Below are positions 10,894 through 23,647 of a DNA stretch of 64,000 nucleotides, piece by piece. The notes beneath the pieces were generated by a model. That model saw only the letters and a program-made list of their open reading frames with translations. It was not told the DNA's origin and made no database searches. The position numbers were made by a program, and so were the translations under genes. Each line of letters opens with the position of its first letter. Position 1 is the stretch's first letter. Origin of the DNA: Spinacia oleracea (taxonomy: Eukaryota; Streptophyta; Magnoliopsida; Caryophyllales; Amaranthaceae); contig NC_079492.1 in assembly GCF_020520425.1 (NCBI RefSeq), positions 104,133,157 through 104,197,156 of the forward strand, written 5' to 3'.

Positions 10894-13234
10894 TGATATG
10901 GGAAAACTAGGTCGTTACTAGTCTCTCCTAATCAAACAAATTACCTAAACTAATCACTAAACATACGTGAATCGATAAGTAAGGGTCGAAATTCACAAGG
11001 ACTAAGGTGCACTAGTATATGCTAATGGGAACGATAAGCTAGGTCGGGACGAGGTTTTAAAAAAGTCACTAATCGATTAAAACAAATTAAAATAAACTAA
11101 CTACCAAAGATAAACTTGTTAGAGAATGGGGATCAAAAGCCAACCAATCATGATACAAGCATAAGAGGATCAAAATTAGGGACGATAATGAATAAACAGT
11201 ACATGAGAGAGATGTTGGTTCAATTATGGATTGCAATCATCTCCCGATGTGAATCCTTTCTTAGAACGATAAAGATGCGAACTCCCATCCTACACTCTAT
11301 CACTCTCAGCCTCTTAGGTAAATTAAACATCAACCAACGAATAGTCAACACAAAGTCACAATTCCTTAATTTTTCAAGGTCGACTACCCCAATTTAAATG
11401 CTATACACAAGTGATCAATTCATATGCAACAAAGCTTGAGTACACTCAATCATGAAATAATTTAATCATGTAAAATCTCTAATTTCGAACTCAAATCCCC
11501 AAATCAATTATGGTTGAGTTTTCACCCAAACCCTAACCAATAAACTACTCCATAGTCCTAAAAATATGAAATTTAAAGAAATTAACAACTAAAAACATGA
11601 TTCTAAACATTAATCTAAGAAATAAAATAACTAATTAAATCATGAAAATAAACTAAACAAAAATAATTAAACTAATTAAAACGATAAATAAATAAAGTAA
11701 TAAATGAAGAGAGAGATAGAAATTGCTTATTGATTAATTGGTTGATCTTTTAATACAAGTTGTCACCCTTAAATTTCAAAAGCCCCACTTTTTCATTGAT
11801 TTCCCCTCACTTTCTCTCACTAAAAACTAAATAAAACCCTAAAAAATGGAATGAACTAACTAAGTATTTACATGGTTCTCAAAATTGTGCCACCCCAAAA
11901 AATGAGTAATATAGCTAATAAAAAAAAGAAAAGAAAAGAAAAAATAAACTAAAACTAATTAAAAGAAATAATTAAAAGGAGACAAGAAAACAAGGAAAAG
12001 GAAAATGGAAAGGATAGAGAAACCAAAAACCCACCCAAAGAAGATAAAAACAAACAGACCCCAATCATTTGTTTTGTCCTTCGTGCTTCCCCTTTGTTGC
12101 TTCTCCAAAATGGGGTTTTAATCCCCTTTCTCCATTTCTCAAACGATCATCCTCGTCCATCATCATCCATCATCATCCATCATCCATCAATCACAATCAT
12201 CACCGCGTTCATATTTAATCATCATCACGCATCATCCACAATCATCAATCATCCTCCACCATCAATGATCATCACCGTTTATCATCATCAACAACAAGTA
12301 ATCGCAACCCTCGATCAACATATCAAATCGTAACCATTGGAATTAATTAATTCCGTAGAATGACTTGACTGCCCAAATGTTCGGTCGAACCCGAAAACGG
12401 CTCAGGCAAACTTAATTGTTGTTCGGACGAACTCCTTGAGGTCCGATACCAAACAGAATGTTTCTCCAAATTTGGGTTCGGTCGAACTCAATTCGGGTTC
12501 GACCGAACCTATCTACTCTGTTTTTGCTCTAATTTTTGGGCGATTTTGGGTGCTTTGGCGGTTGGTGTTGGCTGCATGTTGTTGAGTAGGGGTGCGTGAT
12601 GGAGCTGTTGCGATGGGCGATGAGATGGTGTTACCGTAGTGAAGAGGTTGGATGCTGCGTGGTGTACGGTAGCTGGTGCAAGAATGACGTGTTAGTGTTG
12701 TTGTTGGTGAGGCGAGGCAGGGAAGATTGGTGGTGTGGTATTGTGGTGTAGGATAGGGATAATGTAGTGTAGGTTAGGAGGAGGTAGTGTTGAGGTTAAG
12801 ATGCTAGTGGAGGTGTTGGGGCTTTAAGCTTGTGCTTTTGACTTTGGAAATAGCTTTAATATGAGCCCTCAACAATTCAACTCCAAATCACGTACCTACA
12901 CATTAAATTACAAACACAAGAAGAGAAATCAAGATAAATAAAAATAAAATAAAGAGAAATGATATTATAATAATAATAATAATAATAAAAATAATCATAA
13001 TAAATAGAAATAAATGGAAATAAATAATGAGAACTAACTATAAAATTATCGAAATAAAGAAAAAAATAAATAAGAAAATAAGACCTAAAAGATAATAAAA
13101 ATTCTAATTGCGCTAAACTAAGCTATAAATAATCAAAATAAGAAATAAAGTAAAATAAAGACTAAAAATGCTAAAAATAAAATAAAATCGACTCAAATAA
13201 TACCTTACTTACTACCCTATGAGTGACATCATCA
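10894..13234 (-). repeat. 3' LTR of B
   Basis: Plus-strand ends are TGATATGGG and GACATCATCA, giving TG...CA termini over 2341 bp. The end carries the Athila LTR signature of a boundary rich in 'gattagg' just before the inside edge. It contains a CATC-rich microsatellite at about 12150-12300. A patch at 12379-12509 repeats gttcggtcgaac and gttcgaccgaac. At 12960-13020 there is an ATA-rich simple repeat. Confidence 0.72.
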
Positions 13235-13252
13235 AATGCCCCCAAACTTGAG
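13235..13252 (-). other. Polypurine tract of B
   Basis: The minus strand reads ctcaagtttgggggcatt, immediately before the LTR start TGATGATGTC. This fixes the element's orientation. Confidence 0.7.
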
Positions 13253-13746
13253 CTTTTTCTCGTCCATGAGAAACACAATGAAACATAAAGGGAAATAGGA
13301 TAGAGAATTTGAGCATAATGAGTTATTAAAAAGCTAATATAAGAAAATAAAGAAAATACACCGATGAAGAATATACACTAACTCACCGTCGTAGGAATCA
13401 CAGTTGCATTTAATCACATGCAACAAGCTCTTTAAACCCCAAGATCGCTCGGGAGGGCGAGTGAGATCTCGCAAGGGTTTCCCACAAGATTAACCCATAA
13501 CTCTTATTAAGCACATTTGATACAATCCGCCCAAAGTCATCTCATCAAGCATGGTTCACAAAACATGGTCGATTCAAATAAGCTTTCAAAGCATAACAAT
13601 CATCAAGATGCATCCATGAATTAGGAATATAGGGGATAGACCAATCTAAGGTGTAAGAGAATAAAAATCAAAGCATCGAATCATCAATTAGGTTCACTAA
13701 GGCATCGAAAAGTCATTGTTCTCAAATGGATAAATATGATCACGTC

Positions 13747-15801
13747 TGTAACGCCCTGATTTTTCGGTACCTTAATTATCAGTGATATACCTTACTTAAT
13801 TAATCATTAGCAACGAAATTAGCATAAAATAATCCTGGGAACTGTGGGTATGGGCCCACAAATAAAATAATCCTCAAATAACATTTCTTAAATAATACAA
13901 TATTTCCAAAATAAATATAATTCAAATCTCATATTCAACTCCAGAATAGATTTCCATAATAAATAATTTCTCATCTCGATATCTCTATAATAGAGTATTG
14001 ACTCCAGTAATAACCCTCCTTTGAGTAACTTAGCTCCTTAATCGAACATGTACATCATCATAAAAATAGAAAGCAGGAAAACACAAAAAAATCCAAAAAT
14101 GAGTGAAAAATTCGGTAATATTACTCCAGCCCATTAAAACGATTTTATTTTCAAAATCATTTGGCACATATCAATCATTAGCATTTATTTTTCGAAAACA
14201 ACTAACTTAATCTCATTATCTGGAAAACTGTGTCGGCAAGGAATCATTTCCTTTACAGCTCATTGGCAAGTAAAGGCTTTGGCGAGACTTTTCTTACATC
14301 ATTCAGGGGGGAACTGGTTCCCTTTAACTTTAACTTTAACATTAACATGGCCTCCACCTGTAACTCGCCCATTTACTAGTTCAGCTCACTTTTCAATGCC
14401 GACAAAAGCAACATCATATCGTCTTTCTTTAAAATAATATAAAAATCATAATTATTTCCGAACAATTAACATCATAAAATAGTAACATATTATCATAATC
14501 ATACGCATAATACTTTAAATCATATATCATGGTATCATCAGATAAATCACATAATAATCACATAAACACACATTTCACATACGGGCATAAAAATAAACAC
14601 CGGGCCTAAAAAATTACACTTTAAAACATTATACGGGCATGTAGGGTAAAATGTTAGACATAATAATTACCTCAATCAATAATCTTTATTGCTTAACTAA
14701 TCTCTCAATTTGTAACATACTCCTTAACTTGCATAACCATAACCTCAACAATAAATAAACATAGGAATTAATAATTATTACAAATTATGTAAAACAACCT
14801 TATTTAATTAAGAATACTTGCTTACCCCTTTTTTTCCCTTAACTTCCGATCAAAGCCCTTAATGTTTATGTTCCTTGATAAAATATATGGCCCCCTCAAA
14901 GATAAAACCCATAACAAGTTTGGTCATAGGAGCAGAAAGAAAACGGGAAGTAGAACAGACACAACAATGGTAGGACGAAGGTGCGCTCTAGCATTGGTCA
15001 CGACGGCGCGGAAGAAATCAACACTGGATTAAGGGCACCGTGGTTCGGCAACAACGGGAAGGACTCGTTGCAATAGGAGGGTGGTGCCACGGTGGTCGAA
15101 ACAGAGGAGGGAGAAAATGACTGAAAAATGGTAAGATGATTTGGGTTTTTGGGTTCATGAATTTCTGAGTTAAATTGGTGTTCTTTGTGGGTATTGTTGC
15201 GAAAAATTAGAAGCTCCAATTGACTGGAAATGGATTCCAATACCCACGAACAGAGGAGAAGAAACAATGAAATTTAATGAATCTCATAATTAATTTGAAG
15301 ATGGATTTTTGGGCGATGACTGAATTTTAATGGCTATTTATATAGATATTGACATGGGTGAGTCATGGAAGAAAAGAAGTTCATGAACATATGTCAAGAA
15401 TGCTCATTGACACGTAAAGAAAAAGAGAAGAAAAGACAAGTAAAAAAAAATATAAATGGAAAGTACTCCATATTACACGTATGGAGGAAATAGGAAAATG
15501 GAGAAGGAGAAGTCAAAGAACTTGCTTCCAATTACACGTATTAAGAAATGACAAATGAAGAAAAATGATACTTTGGTCTCCTTAAACAAATAAGGGCAAA
15601 TATGGAATTTCCAAACTTAAAAATGGAAATTAGTTTTATGAAAATAAAATAAAATTAGGCTCAATAATTGGTATTATGTCCGAATAAAAAGGTAGATATA
15701 ATAAGATAATTAGAACAATATCGGAAAAATTAAGGACGTAATTACGTTAATAATCGTAATTACATAATAATAAAAGAGGCTTGAAAATATGGAGTGTTAC
15801 A
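13747..15801 (-). mobile_element. Tekay-like Gypsy solo LTR S with 5-bp target duplication
   Basis: The 2055-bp unit starts TGTAACGCCC and ends GAGTGTTACA. It is flanked on both sides by ACGTC (13742-13746 and 15802-15806), a clean 5-bp target duplication. There is no internal region, so it is a solo LTR left by recombination between two LTRs. On the minus strand its start (TGTAACACTCCATATTTT) resembles the start of the Tekay-like LTR at 38741, which sets the strand. It interrupts the 3' internal region of element B. Confidence 0.85.
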
Positions 15802-15806
15802 ACGTC

Positions 15807-16774
15807 CACCTAAAATGCATATTGACTCCCCCAAACTTGACTTCTGCTAAGAGAATCTTGGATTGCGCAATTAAACCATTTGAATAATGGGTCTAGAGTC
15901 TTGATTTTTGAGCCGCAATGACATTAATCATCATTAGGGAAAACTTTACTTAATAAATCTTCAAGCTCTCACTCAATTATCTCAACTAACCCACTTTCTC
16001 AAGGACTTGTGGTAATTACCACTTATTGACTCTTTTTTTTTTTTTTTTGCAAATTTTAATTGGCTTATTATGCCTTGTGGGCTCATTGGCGCCACTTATT
16101 GACTTGGACATGACACTTAGGTTTTCCCCTTGGGGGCTCAAATGCACCACTTATTGGACTCAAGACATAAAGCACAATCTTTTTATTCTACAATCCATTT
16201 AACTCTTAGCATTGGTCTTACCTAAGGGAATGATGAAGTGTGCACCAAAGGGAATTAAGGTAGCAAATAATTTCCAAAAGATAACAAAATAAACTCTTTT
16301 CAAACCAAAGCTTATCATTTAGAATTATCAAAAACTTTTTCAAGTAGAGACTCAAGCAACAAATATTAAGCTATCCCTAATCACCCTAACTCACACATGC
16401 AAAAATTCAATGGATATACCTTTACTTAATTATCCAAGTGACAAGCAAGGGAATCCACATTAATAATCATCAAGATTCTTCCTTTGGACGAGCAAATAAT
16501 TTTTAGTGCTTTTATTCAATCACTTGAGACTGTTTTTGGATTTTCTAAACTTTTTTGGATTTTTTTTGTGATTATTTAACAAAATTTTGAAAGAAAAGAT
16601 AAATAAAAGGAAATAAATAAAGAAAATATTTTCGGATTTCAGTTTTTTTTTTTATAAAAAAAGTGAAAATAAAGAAACTAAAAGTGTGATGCCTCCTCCC
16701 AAGCTAGAGAAAAGTTATCTCCCAAGCTAGAATTAAGCAGTGTCCTCAATGCTTGAAGCAAAGACTTAAGGGAA
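15807..16774 (-). other. Internal non-coding region of B, right of solo LTR
   Basis: No gene is readable. On the minus strand it carries two polypurine-like runs, one at 15823-15836 (aagtttgggggagt) and one around 16695 (agcttgggaggagg), as in element A. A T17-18 tract lies at about 16031-16048. Confidence 0.55.
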
Positions 16775-16794
16775 GGGGGGGGGGGGGGGGGGGG
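16775..16794 (+). repeat. Poly-G tract, 20 bases
   Basis: An uninterrupted run of 20 G lies exactly between sequence assignable to element B and sequence assignable to the Tat LTR of element I. It may be a recombination or end-joining scar, or a slippage-expanded polypurine tract. Confidence 0.85.
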
Positions 16795-18367
16795 AGAAAA
16801 CACACATTCAACAAATATGCATAGGTTCCGTAAAATCACAATACATTAGAGAAAGAGATAGAATGTTAGCCCATTTCTTGGGCACAACACATGTGAATGT
16901 TAACCCAATTTACTTAAACATGCTCACGAGTGCATAGAATACACTCGTTAACTCGTTAGCAAATGATACATCCTTACAAAGTCAAATTTAGTCTTATAAA
17001 TTATGATTTGGATCATGCACATTATATGGTTGTCTAGGCCTTGGAATAAGCTTTCCATAGACTTATCATAAGCCCTAAATCCAATTTAAAACAAATAAGT
17101 TATAAAACATTTACTTGGGATTTTCAAAGCCCATTGATGCAAGACTAGTGGCATTGAAAAGCTGGATTCCGTAGCTTTCCAACAAGATATTATTTTCTAA
17201 AATCCGAGTTCTTATGAAGAAGTTATGGTCCTTTAAAGATCGAAGTTTTTGGAAAACGTGTAAGCGTACTAATCTGGCGCTGCACAAATCATTTTTTACG
17301 CCCCAATGAAGCTCCAATGATCAACGCAAGAATTTTCTTGCGCTTGTTACAGTATCGGACGCATACAAACGAGATTCAAATCTGGTTTAGCGATCCTAAT
17401 TCTATCAAAATTTTGCCAGTTTACACTACAAATACAACCCTTCTACTCTCCAATTATAATCACCAATTTAGTCTCGCTCCTCTGATATTCTGAATTCTCT
17501 ATTCCCTCTCTGGTATTCTAAATCTCCGTTAAAGTCCCATCGTGTATTCGTAATAGTTATGCCGTATTAACTCTTGTTAAGCAGAACTTTGTCCGTATAA
17601 GCATTCAAACCATCCCAATTACTTTAGCCTAAATCGAAGAATCTAAGGGGAAACTCTGCCGAAATTGAAGGAAGGATAAAGATCTAAAAGTCAGTACAAA
17701 GGTCGTTCTAAAGCTAAAATAGGCTCTGCTAAGGCGAGTGGTAAGTGTTCTTGAGAACCGCAATATTTTAACGTGCCATATTCTGTCTATTGCTTTCATC
17801 GATCACCATTATAAATTTGCTAACATAATTTGATTATTTATAACACCTAATAAGATATTCTTTGGACAATCCAGATTACTGCTATGCTCCTTAAATTAAT
17901 CTAAATCATCTTATCTACGCTTTTTAGTTAATATGTGTGCATTAAAATCAATCCAGATTAGTAATGTAGTTTAATGCATGTCCCATCATCGTTACATATA
18001 TTAAACTAGTAAGGACCCTCACATGGGATAATGATGGGCACTCCCCTTATTAGTAAATGTCCCCCGAACCCTCAATCACTACTCTGCGGATGTACGTTGA
18101 GCGATCTCCACACCAGGGATCACAAGGGATCCTATGACCGTTATGGTCAAATACGTGAGCCTGAGTTTCAACTGTTACTCTCGTATCACAATCACCGGGT
18201 TTTGTAAGTTTTCCTCATTGTCGTTGAAAACTGAATGGCGACTCCATGGTCTAGTAAACAGGAGGCTACGACCACCCAGTTAGTCCCCGTTTACTTAATA
18301 TTGATTGCCACGTCCGCGAGGGAAAGAATCAAGAGATGTTAAACACGTCTTTTCGGCCCCCCTAACA
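16795..18367 (+). repeat. 5' LTR of I, left edge uncertain
   Basis: It ends CCTAACA one base before the primer-binding site, and its last 500 bp resemble the LTR of H (2500-2950 reversed). The expected start, TGTAGACGCC as at 25970, is missing, so the left edge is truncated. Bases 16874-16960 match 26379-26458 in the 3' LTR. A perfect hairpin, cgcaagaa-tt-ttcttgcg, is at 17325-17342. Confidence 0.6.
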
Positions 18368-18368
18368 G

Positions 18369-18386
18369 TGGAGACTCCACTGGGGA
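18369..18386 (+). other. Primer-binding site of I
   Basis: tggagactccactgggga differs by one base from the site of H (2473-2490), and sits one base after the LTR end. Tat/Ogre-type. Confidence 0.78.
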
Positions 18387-20128
18387 GTATATTGAAATAG
18401 TTGTGCAAGTAGTAAGTGGACCTAGCCCAAGGGAAAAATCTAACGATGTGCCGCTTTATTTCCTTATTAAGTTGGGACCAACTTGAAATATCAATATAAT
18501 TGTTTGACCGGACAGAACCACACCCAATCTTGGCTTCCTTGGCATGTTTCATCTCGGAATTTGGGAATAAGGACACCTAATCGTCACGGGGGGTGTATAC
18601 GCTACGGATGTTGTCCACTCGGCACTTTCGCTATAGTCCACCTATACCAAACCAATCGCTTACCTCCAAGGTCCCTTCTTAGGTATACGTCACTCCAACG
18701 TATGTCAGATAGACTTTTTATGGTGCTTATGACATTGTCTACCTCGATCGAGGCCTGCTTAGGTTTGGTACCACCGGCAACCAGCCTATTAACCATAGAG
18801 ACTTTGCATAAACTAAGTGTGCAGATTTAAATTCAAAATCATGTTCGTTGTTAGTTTCGTGTAGAAATTACATGCTATGTGCGAATTAACTAACCATACG
18901 CAAAAGTTTAAAGTCAACGATATCATAAAAATAATAAAATTGCTTTTAAACGTTAAAGAATAAACAATTAGCTACGAAATGAAAAAAAGCAAACTACGTG
19001 TTCCGCAAACCTGGACGAGCGCAAGAACTTTTTAGCGCCTCCCAGGATGGCGTGAAAATATTCCAACGCGCAAGACAAAGCGCAAGATCATTCTCACGCA
19101 AGCACGCATGTTTCTTTTGTTTCTACTGTGAAAACGAAAAGTAAAAAAATTGCCCCTGAGCTCGAAAAATTACTCGCGCCGAGTAGGCAGGCGCAACAAA
19201 TCTCCTGCACACATACTTGTGCGCTAGATATTATTAACGCCCAATTGAGATGTTTGCAGAATAATTCCGTATGTTTTTAAAGTAAAAAAATATTATAATG
19301 TTCGTGCAATAAATCAAAAGACCAAAATGCATTCGTGCTAAATGATACATTGGTCTAGTTAAAAATATCCACAATAAAAAGTGCAAATAAAAAATTGCGC
19401 CCAAGGTAATTTTATGGAATTACGTTAATCGAACAAGTCATGAAACTAACCCAAAAGCGTTTACGAATTACCCCAAAGCCAGTACGTTCCCAAGTTATAA
19501 TTTGGTGCCGGGATGTTGAATGTTCGAGCGCATGTACGCTCAAACAAAGGGCCTAATCCTGTAAACATAAGCTACAGGAAAGTTAGAATGACCATAGAAA
19601 AACTTTATGAATAAGCGAAAAAAACTGGGCTACAGGCGGAAGAACTTTCCTGCGCCCCGCAGACCAGCGCGAAAAAATTCCTACGCACCTTTTCTGGGCG
19701 CAAGAAAATTGTCACGCCCTCCGCTCCTTTCGTTTAACTGAATTCTAAGACGTACGCGATAACAAAAAAATGATTCGCAAGTCGTTATTAGATTCCTAAT
19801 GACACTAATGTTCGGCCCAATACCGTTCATGTTAACAAAATAACTTTAACCTTCACAAAGCAAAAAGTTTCGAAAACTATTTCCAAAAAAGTATAATTCC
19901 GAGTCTAGACTAAGCTATGCCCAAATAAAATATGAAGTCCTAAATATAGCCCGTCTTATGCATATGGCTGGTTCTACTGCTTAGCGTCGTCCTGCAAACC
20001 AGCGACTAACGCGTCTCGAGTCTTCCACCCCAGTGCAAGAGTTAGTAACACCCATCTCAGTCCATTATTCTCCTTTTCCAGGATCTCCCTTCTTCCAACC
20101 TCAGTTCTCCCTTTCACCAACTTGAGAC
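18387..20128 (+). other. Untranslated leader of I
   Basis: No gene is visible in 1.7 kb; long leaders are usual in the Tat lineage. Two GC-rich patches (19015-19100 and 19640-19720) repeat gcgcaagaa and its complement, the same word seen in the LTR and in the 3' region. Segments 18470-18660 and 19890-19990 correspond to the leader of H. Confidence 0.6.
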
Positions 20129-20940
20129 ATGTCGCTCGAAGATATGCAAGCGCAACTAGCAAAGATGGACTCCAGTATGGAACAACTACGCCTAGAAAAT
20201 CGGTCCTATAAGTCCAAAATGATCTCGATAATGAAAAGAAGATCGAGAAAAGGGTCCTTCAACAAACCATGGGAAGAAAATACTTCTCGCTCGATCCAAA
20301 ACCCTTTTCTGGCAAACTACCAGAAAAGTTCAATTCATCGGACTTACCCAAGTTTAAGGTGATGGATAACCCCCGTAATCACCTCTTAAGCTTTTTAGAT
20401 GTCATGAACCTCAAGGGTGTGGACAAGTTAATGTACTTACCCACCTTCCCCATGCCCTTGGAACCAACTCCACTTCAGTGGTTTTATCACTAGGACCCCA
20501 AGACCTTCCCCGCCTGGGAGGATTTTATTAATGTCTTCATCAAGCAATATTCGTCTAACATGGACTTCCAAGTAACCATGCGCGAGTTATAATTTCTTTC
20601 CCACAAGAATAACGAAGGTTTTACAACCTACTTTGCTAGATGGAGAGACCAGACGACCCAGTTAATCCAAAGGCCTCCCAAATCTGAGTTAGTCCAAAGA
20701 TTCATTGAAAACTTGGACCCGGCATACAAATAGCAATTTAGGTACTTGGGCTTTGATTCCTACAAAATAATCTACGATATAGGTATCAAAATAGAGGATG
20801 ACCTCTTCAAAAGCACCCAATCTAACACCACTAAGCCACCTCGGCGCCTAGAAATAACACGTAGAAAAAGGGTGAATCTTCCCAAGTACACGAAGTTCAT
20901 GCCGTTGAGGATAATCCTCCTCAAAGAGTCAAAAGGTGAC
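20129..20940 (+). pseudogene. gag: Tat-lineage gag (capsid) pseudogene
   Basis: Gag forms the capsid that packages element RNA. A start at 20129 (MSLEDMQAQLAKMD) opens a coiled-coil-like N-terminus. After a frame change near 20265, the capsid core reads from about 20269 with LPKFKVMDNPRNHLLSF, FIKQYSSNMDF, YFARWRDQ and FIENLDPAYK, the block order of a retrotransposon gag. In-frame stops lie at 20491-20493, 20590-20592 and 20731-20733. Similarity fades after about 20930. No zinc knuckle is readable. I call Tat from the sequence style plus the primer-binding site and LTR type. Confidence 0.75.
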
Positions 20941-21146
20941 TAAAGATAGAAAGTTCGCCTCACTCGGGTCGACTCTCACTCAAGCCTATGAAGGACTAGT
21001 CTCCCAAGGCAAAATGGCTCCAACCGGGCCAACACGTGATCCCGTAGTCAAGAATAGATTTGGGTTGACTCCGCCTACTACAAATATCACAGGGAAATGG
21101 TGATAATGTCGAGGATTGTTGACATTTAAAGAACATAATCCGGGAT

Positions 21147-22220
21147 ATGATAGAGGACAAAATAATTCCTCTACCCAACGTTAACAAACCTAGAAACAAT
21201 AAGAGTCCACTAGGCTCTTGTCATATTTCTTTAGACCACCCTGAGAGCGCAACATTTGATCCTACGATCTACATAACGCCTCAAGGTGATCCTCTTGCCA
21301 AGTTACCAATGTTAGACTCTACTGGAAAAATATGCGGTATATGGGACAATGATGCCGAAGACGTTTACTTGTCTCAAACCACGGGCCAAGACTACTTCAC
21401 TCAAACCCGGCCCACGATGTCTCCCTTCAATTCTACTCCAAAAGAAACCGAGGTTGCTAACTTAACTTGGTCCAGACGATTATACCAATTGGACATCCAT
21501 CCACCACTCGTGAATGGTGTCCCTTCTGGACAGACTTCTAAGAATAAACGGCCCACCACCGTGGCTGAAGTTATAGAAAATCCACTCTTGAAGCAAGTCC
21601 AAAGGACCAAAGCGGAAATCACCATTTGGGACTTAATGTGTACTCCCTCCGTCTCGGAATACTTGACGTGTTTTCCTTATCGGGCCGTCCCTTAATACTT
21701 GACCTGTTTCTAAAAATGGAAATATTCTAACAATATTATATTATTTCTCACTCCACCCCTATTAACCCATCTACCCCCTACTCCATACAAAAAATAATTA
21801 AAAATTCAACCCCTACTCTCCCCCAACCCCACCTCTTAACCCACCTCTCACTAACTACATTAAAATAATACCCCACTATCAACTACTACCTATTAAATTA
21901 AATAAGTCAATTCAAGTCCCTTAAACTCTGTGCCGGTCAAACCGGGTCGAGTATTCCGGGACGGAGGGAGTACTTCAAAAGAGCATCGCAAAAAATTTAT
22001 TTTCTCCCTAGATCACATTTCAGTTCCCACGGACATCTCACCAGACTCGTTGGTGAACCAGGTGACCGACGATACAAAAGAACGGGCAATAATCTTTACT
22101 ACAAAAGACTTACCCAAAGAAGGGAGTGCCCACAATAAGGCACTCTACCTTAGCTCTATGACTTGGGAGGAGTGGCATCAACTCTTCACCAAATGGTTAA
22201 TCTTAACCATAACATTGTGA
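21147..22220 (+). pseudogene. Tat gag C-terminus/protease-region remnant, split by a MITE
   Basis: A 182-residue frame begins at 21147 and contains phrases typical of the region between gag and protease of Tat elements, such as TTVAEVIENPLLKQ and KAEITIWDLM. At 21641 it is cut by a Stowaway MITE. Coding similarity resumes after 21971 in another frame (LVNQVTDDTKERAI, then TKDLPKEGSAHNKALYLSSM), where a protease would follow. The protease active-site triad is not readable before the solo LTR at 22226. The real start is probably upstream of 21147, since the frame continues the gag polyprotein. Confidence 0.6.
21643..21970. mobile_element. Stowaway MITE (Tc1/mariner type)
   Basis: The 328-bp unit begins CTCCCTCCGTCTCGGAATAC and ends GTATTCCGGGACGGAGGGAG, near-perfect terminal inverted repeats. 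It is flanked by TA on both sides (21641-21642 and 21971-21972). The CTCCCTCCGT terminus and TA target are diagnostic for Stowaway. It has no coding capacity and splits the Tat remnant. Confidence 0.95.
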
Positions 22221-22225
22221 CTATG

Positions 22226-23642
22226 TGTTAGGTTATGACAAATATAAAACATATATTTCATGCGGAGAAACCATAAAGCCAGGAATCCAAATTAATTGCC
22301 ACATAGTCAATTAGCATAATTTAGGATACATACATGTGACGCGTGCCTTCCCTAGCTGCTCCCGAACCAAACAAGAACAAGTTTAGGACTCCAAATGTCG
22401 CCCCTCCGTAGATAGTCCACAGCACGTTCGGATCCGCCTTAGATTCAATTAACTAGAATATTATCTAAGGTTATATGTTTATTCGAAAGCTTAATTATAT
22501 TTTAGGCAAATTATTAAGTTAGTTTAAACTTAAACTATAAGAATACTTGTTGATGGTGATGTATAAATTGTGATTATGAATCACCTATTTATAGGGAGGA
22601 AATATCGGACTTAGATTTCCACTAGGATTCAATTTACTAATTCAATTAGAATTCTAGTTAAATTAATCCATTAGAATTTAATGTTTAATCAAACATTTAA
22701 TTCTTGTGGAATTAGGAAAACAATTAATCGAGCAATCCTAAACGACCAAAGATTCGTAGGATTGAACAAGCACAAACACACGCAGCCCATAAGGCCACGG
22801 TGCGCGGCTCGGCCCAAGGCAGGCTGGCAGCACGCGGCCCATCCTTGGGCGCTGCTGCTGGGCCTCGCTTGGCTCGCTTGCTGCGGGCTTGGCCATGCCT
22901 TGATCGCTGGTCGAGGGCCTCGCTGGCCTTGCTGTGCGCGGGCTTCGCTAGGCGCAGGCCAGGCTTCATGCTGGGCCTTGCGTCTAGCAAGCTCGTCGGA
23001 CGATCGTTTCGTACGTCGCGCTTCCGATTCGTTTTCCAATTCCGGAATTAATTTCTGTTTCGAACAATATCTAATATTTCCGATTCCGGAATTTATTTCC
23101 GTTTCGAACAAATATTTAATATTTTCGATTCCGACAATATTTCCGATTCCGGTAATATTTCCGTCTCCTGCAATATTTCCGATTCCGGCAATATTTCTAT
23201 TTCCAATAATATTTTCCGATACGTACCATGTTTCCGTTTCCGGCAACATCTACGACTTGGATAATATTTATATTTCCGTTACGATCCATATTTTTGTTTC
23301 CGGCAATATTATCGTTTTCGGAGTATTAATTTTTTGCCTTTTGACGATTTCAGCTCCCACTGGAACCGAGATCCGTCAATTCCGAATATTCATAATTAGA
23401 GTATTTAATTCACTTAAATACTTGATCCGTTCACGTACTATTTGTGTGACCCTACGGGTTCAGTCAAGAGTAAGATGTGGATTAATATTATTAATTCCAC
23501 TCGAACTGAAGCGGCCTCTAGCTAGACATTCAGCTCACTTGATCTCACTGAATTATTAACTTGTATAATTAATTAATATTGAACCGAATTTATTAGACTT
23601 AACATTGAATGCATACATGAACCAAGGGCATTATTTCCTTCA
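22226..23642 (-). mobile_element. Copia (Angela/Tork-like) solo LTR J with 5-bp target duplication
   Basis: 1417 bp, TG...CA ends, flanked by CTATG at 22221-22225 and 23643-23647. On the minus strand it starts TGAAGGAAATAATGCCCTTGG, like the LTR of element G. Its plus-strand start also shares the 'catgcgga...aaagccaggaa' layout with 46800-46860. GC-rich patch at 22780-23000, then 300 bp (23030-23330) of short TTCCG/CGGAA-type repeats. The 292-residue open frame across 22681-23559 is a by-product of these repeats, not a gene. Confidence 0.88.
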
Positions 23643-23647
23643 CTATG

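Larger units (their letters stand above)
10894..16774 (-). mobile_element. Athila-like Gypsy element B, 3' part, minus strand
   Basis: On the minus strand a polypurine tract (13252-13235) leads into an LTR (13234 to 10894), so this is the 3' end of an element. The internal region runs right to a G tract at 16775, where the Tat element I begins. Bases 13380-13500 and 16690-16740 match, in reverse, the 3' internal region of element A near 8535-8670 and 6893. The LTR, however, is a different and longer one. A solo LTR (13747-15801) interrupts it. No protein-coding region is visible; the 5' part has been lost or displaced. Confidence 0.75.

Noticed and set aside
12094-12333. 79-residue His/Ser/Ile-rich open frame
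   Set aside because: It is a translation of the CATC/ATC microsatellite within LTR B.
15823-15837. Polypurine-like run considered as the real 3' end of an element
   Set aside because: No LTR start follows it on the minus strand; Athila-like elements here have several such runs, and the tract at 13235-13252 is the one abutting an LTR.
22681-23559. 292-residue plus-strand open frame, with long minus-strand frames opposite
   Set aside because: It lies wholly inside solo LTR J. The frame follows from GC-rich and TTCCG-type repeats and has no known domain.
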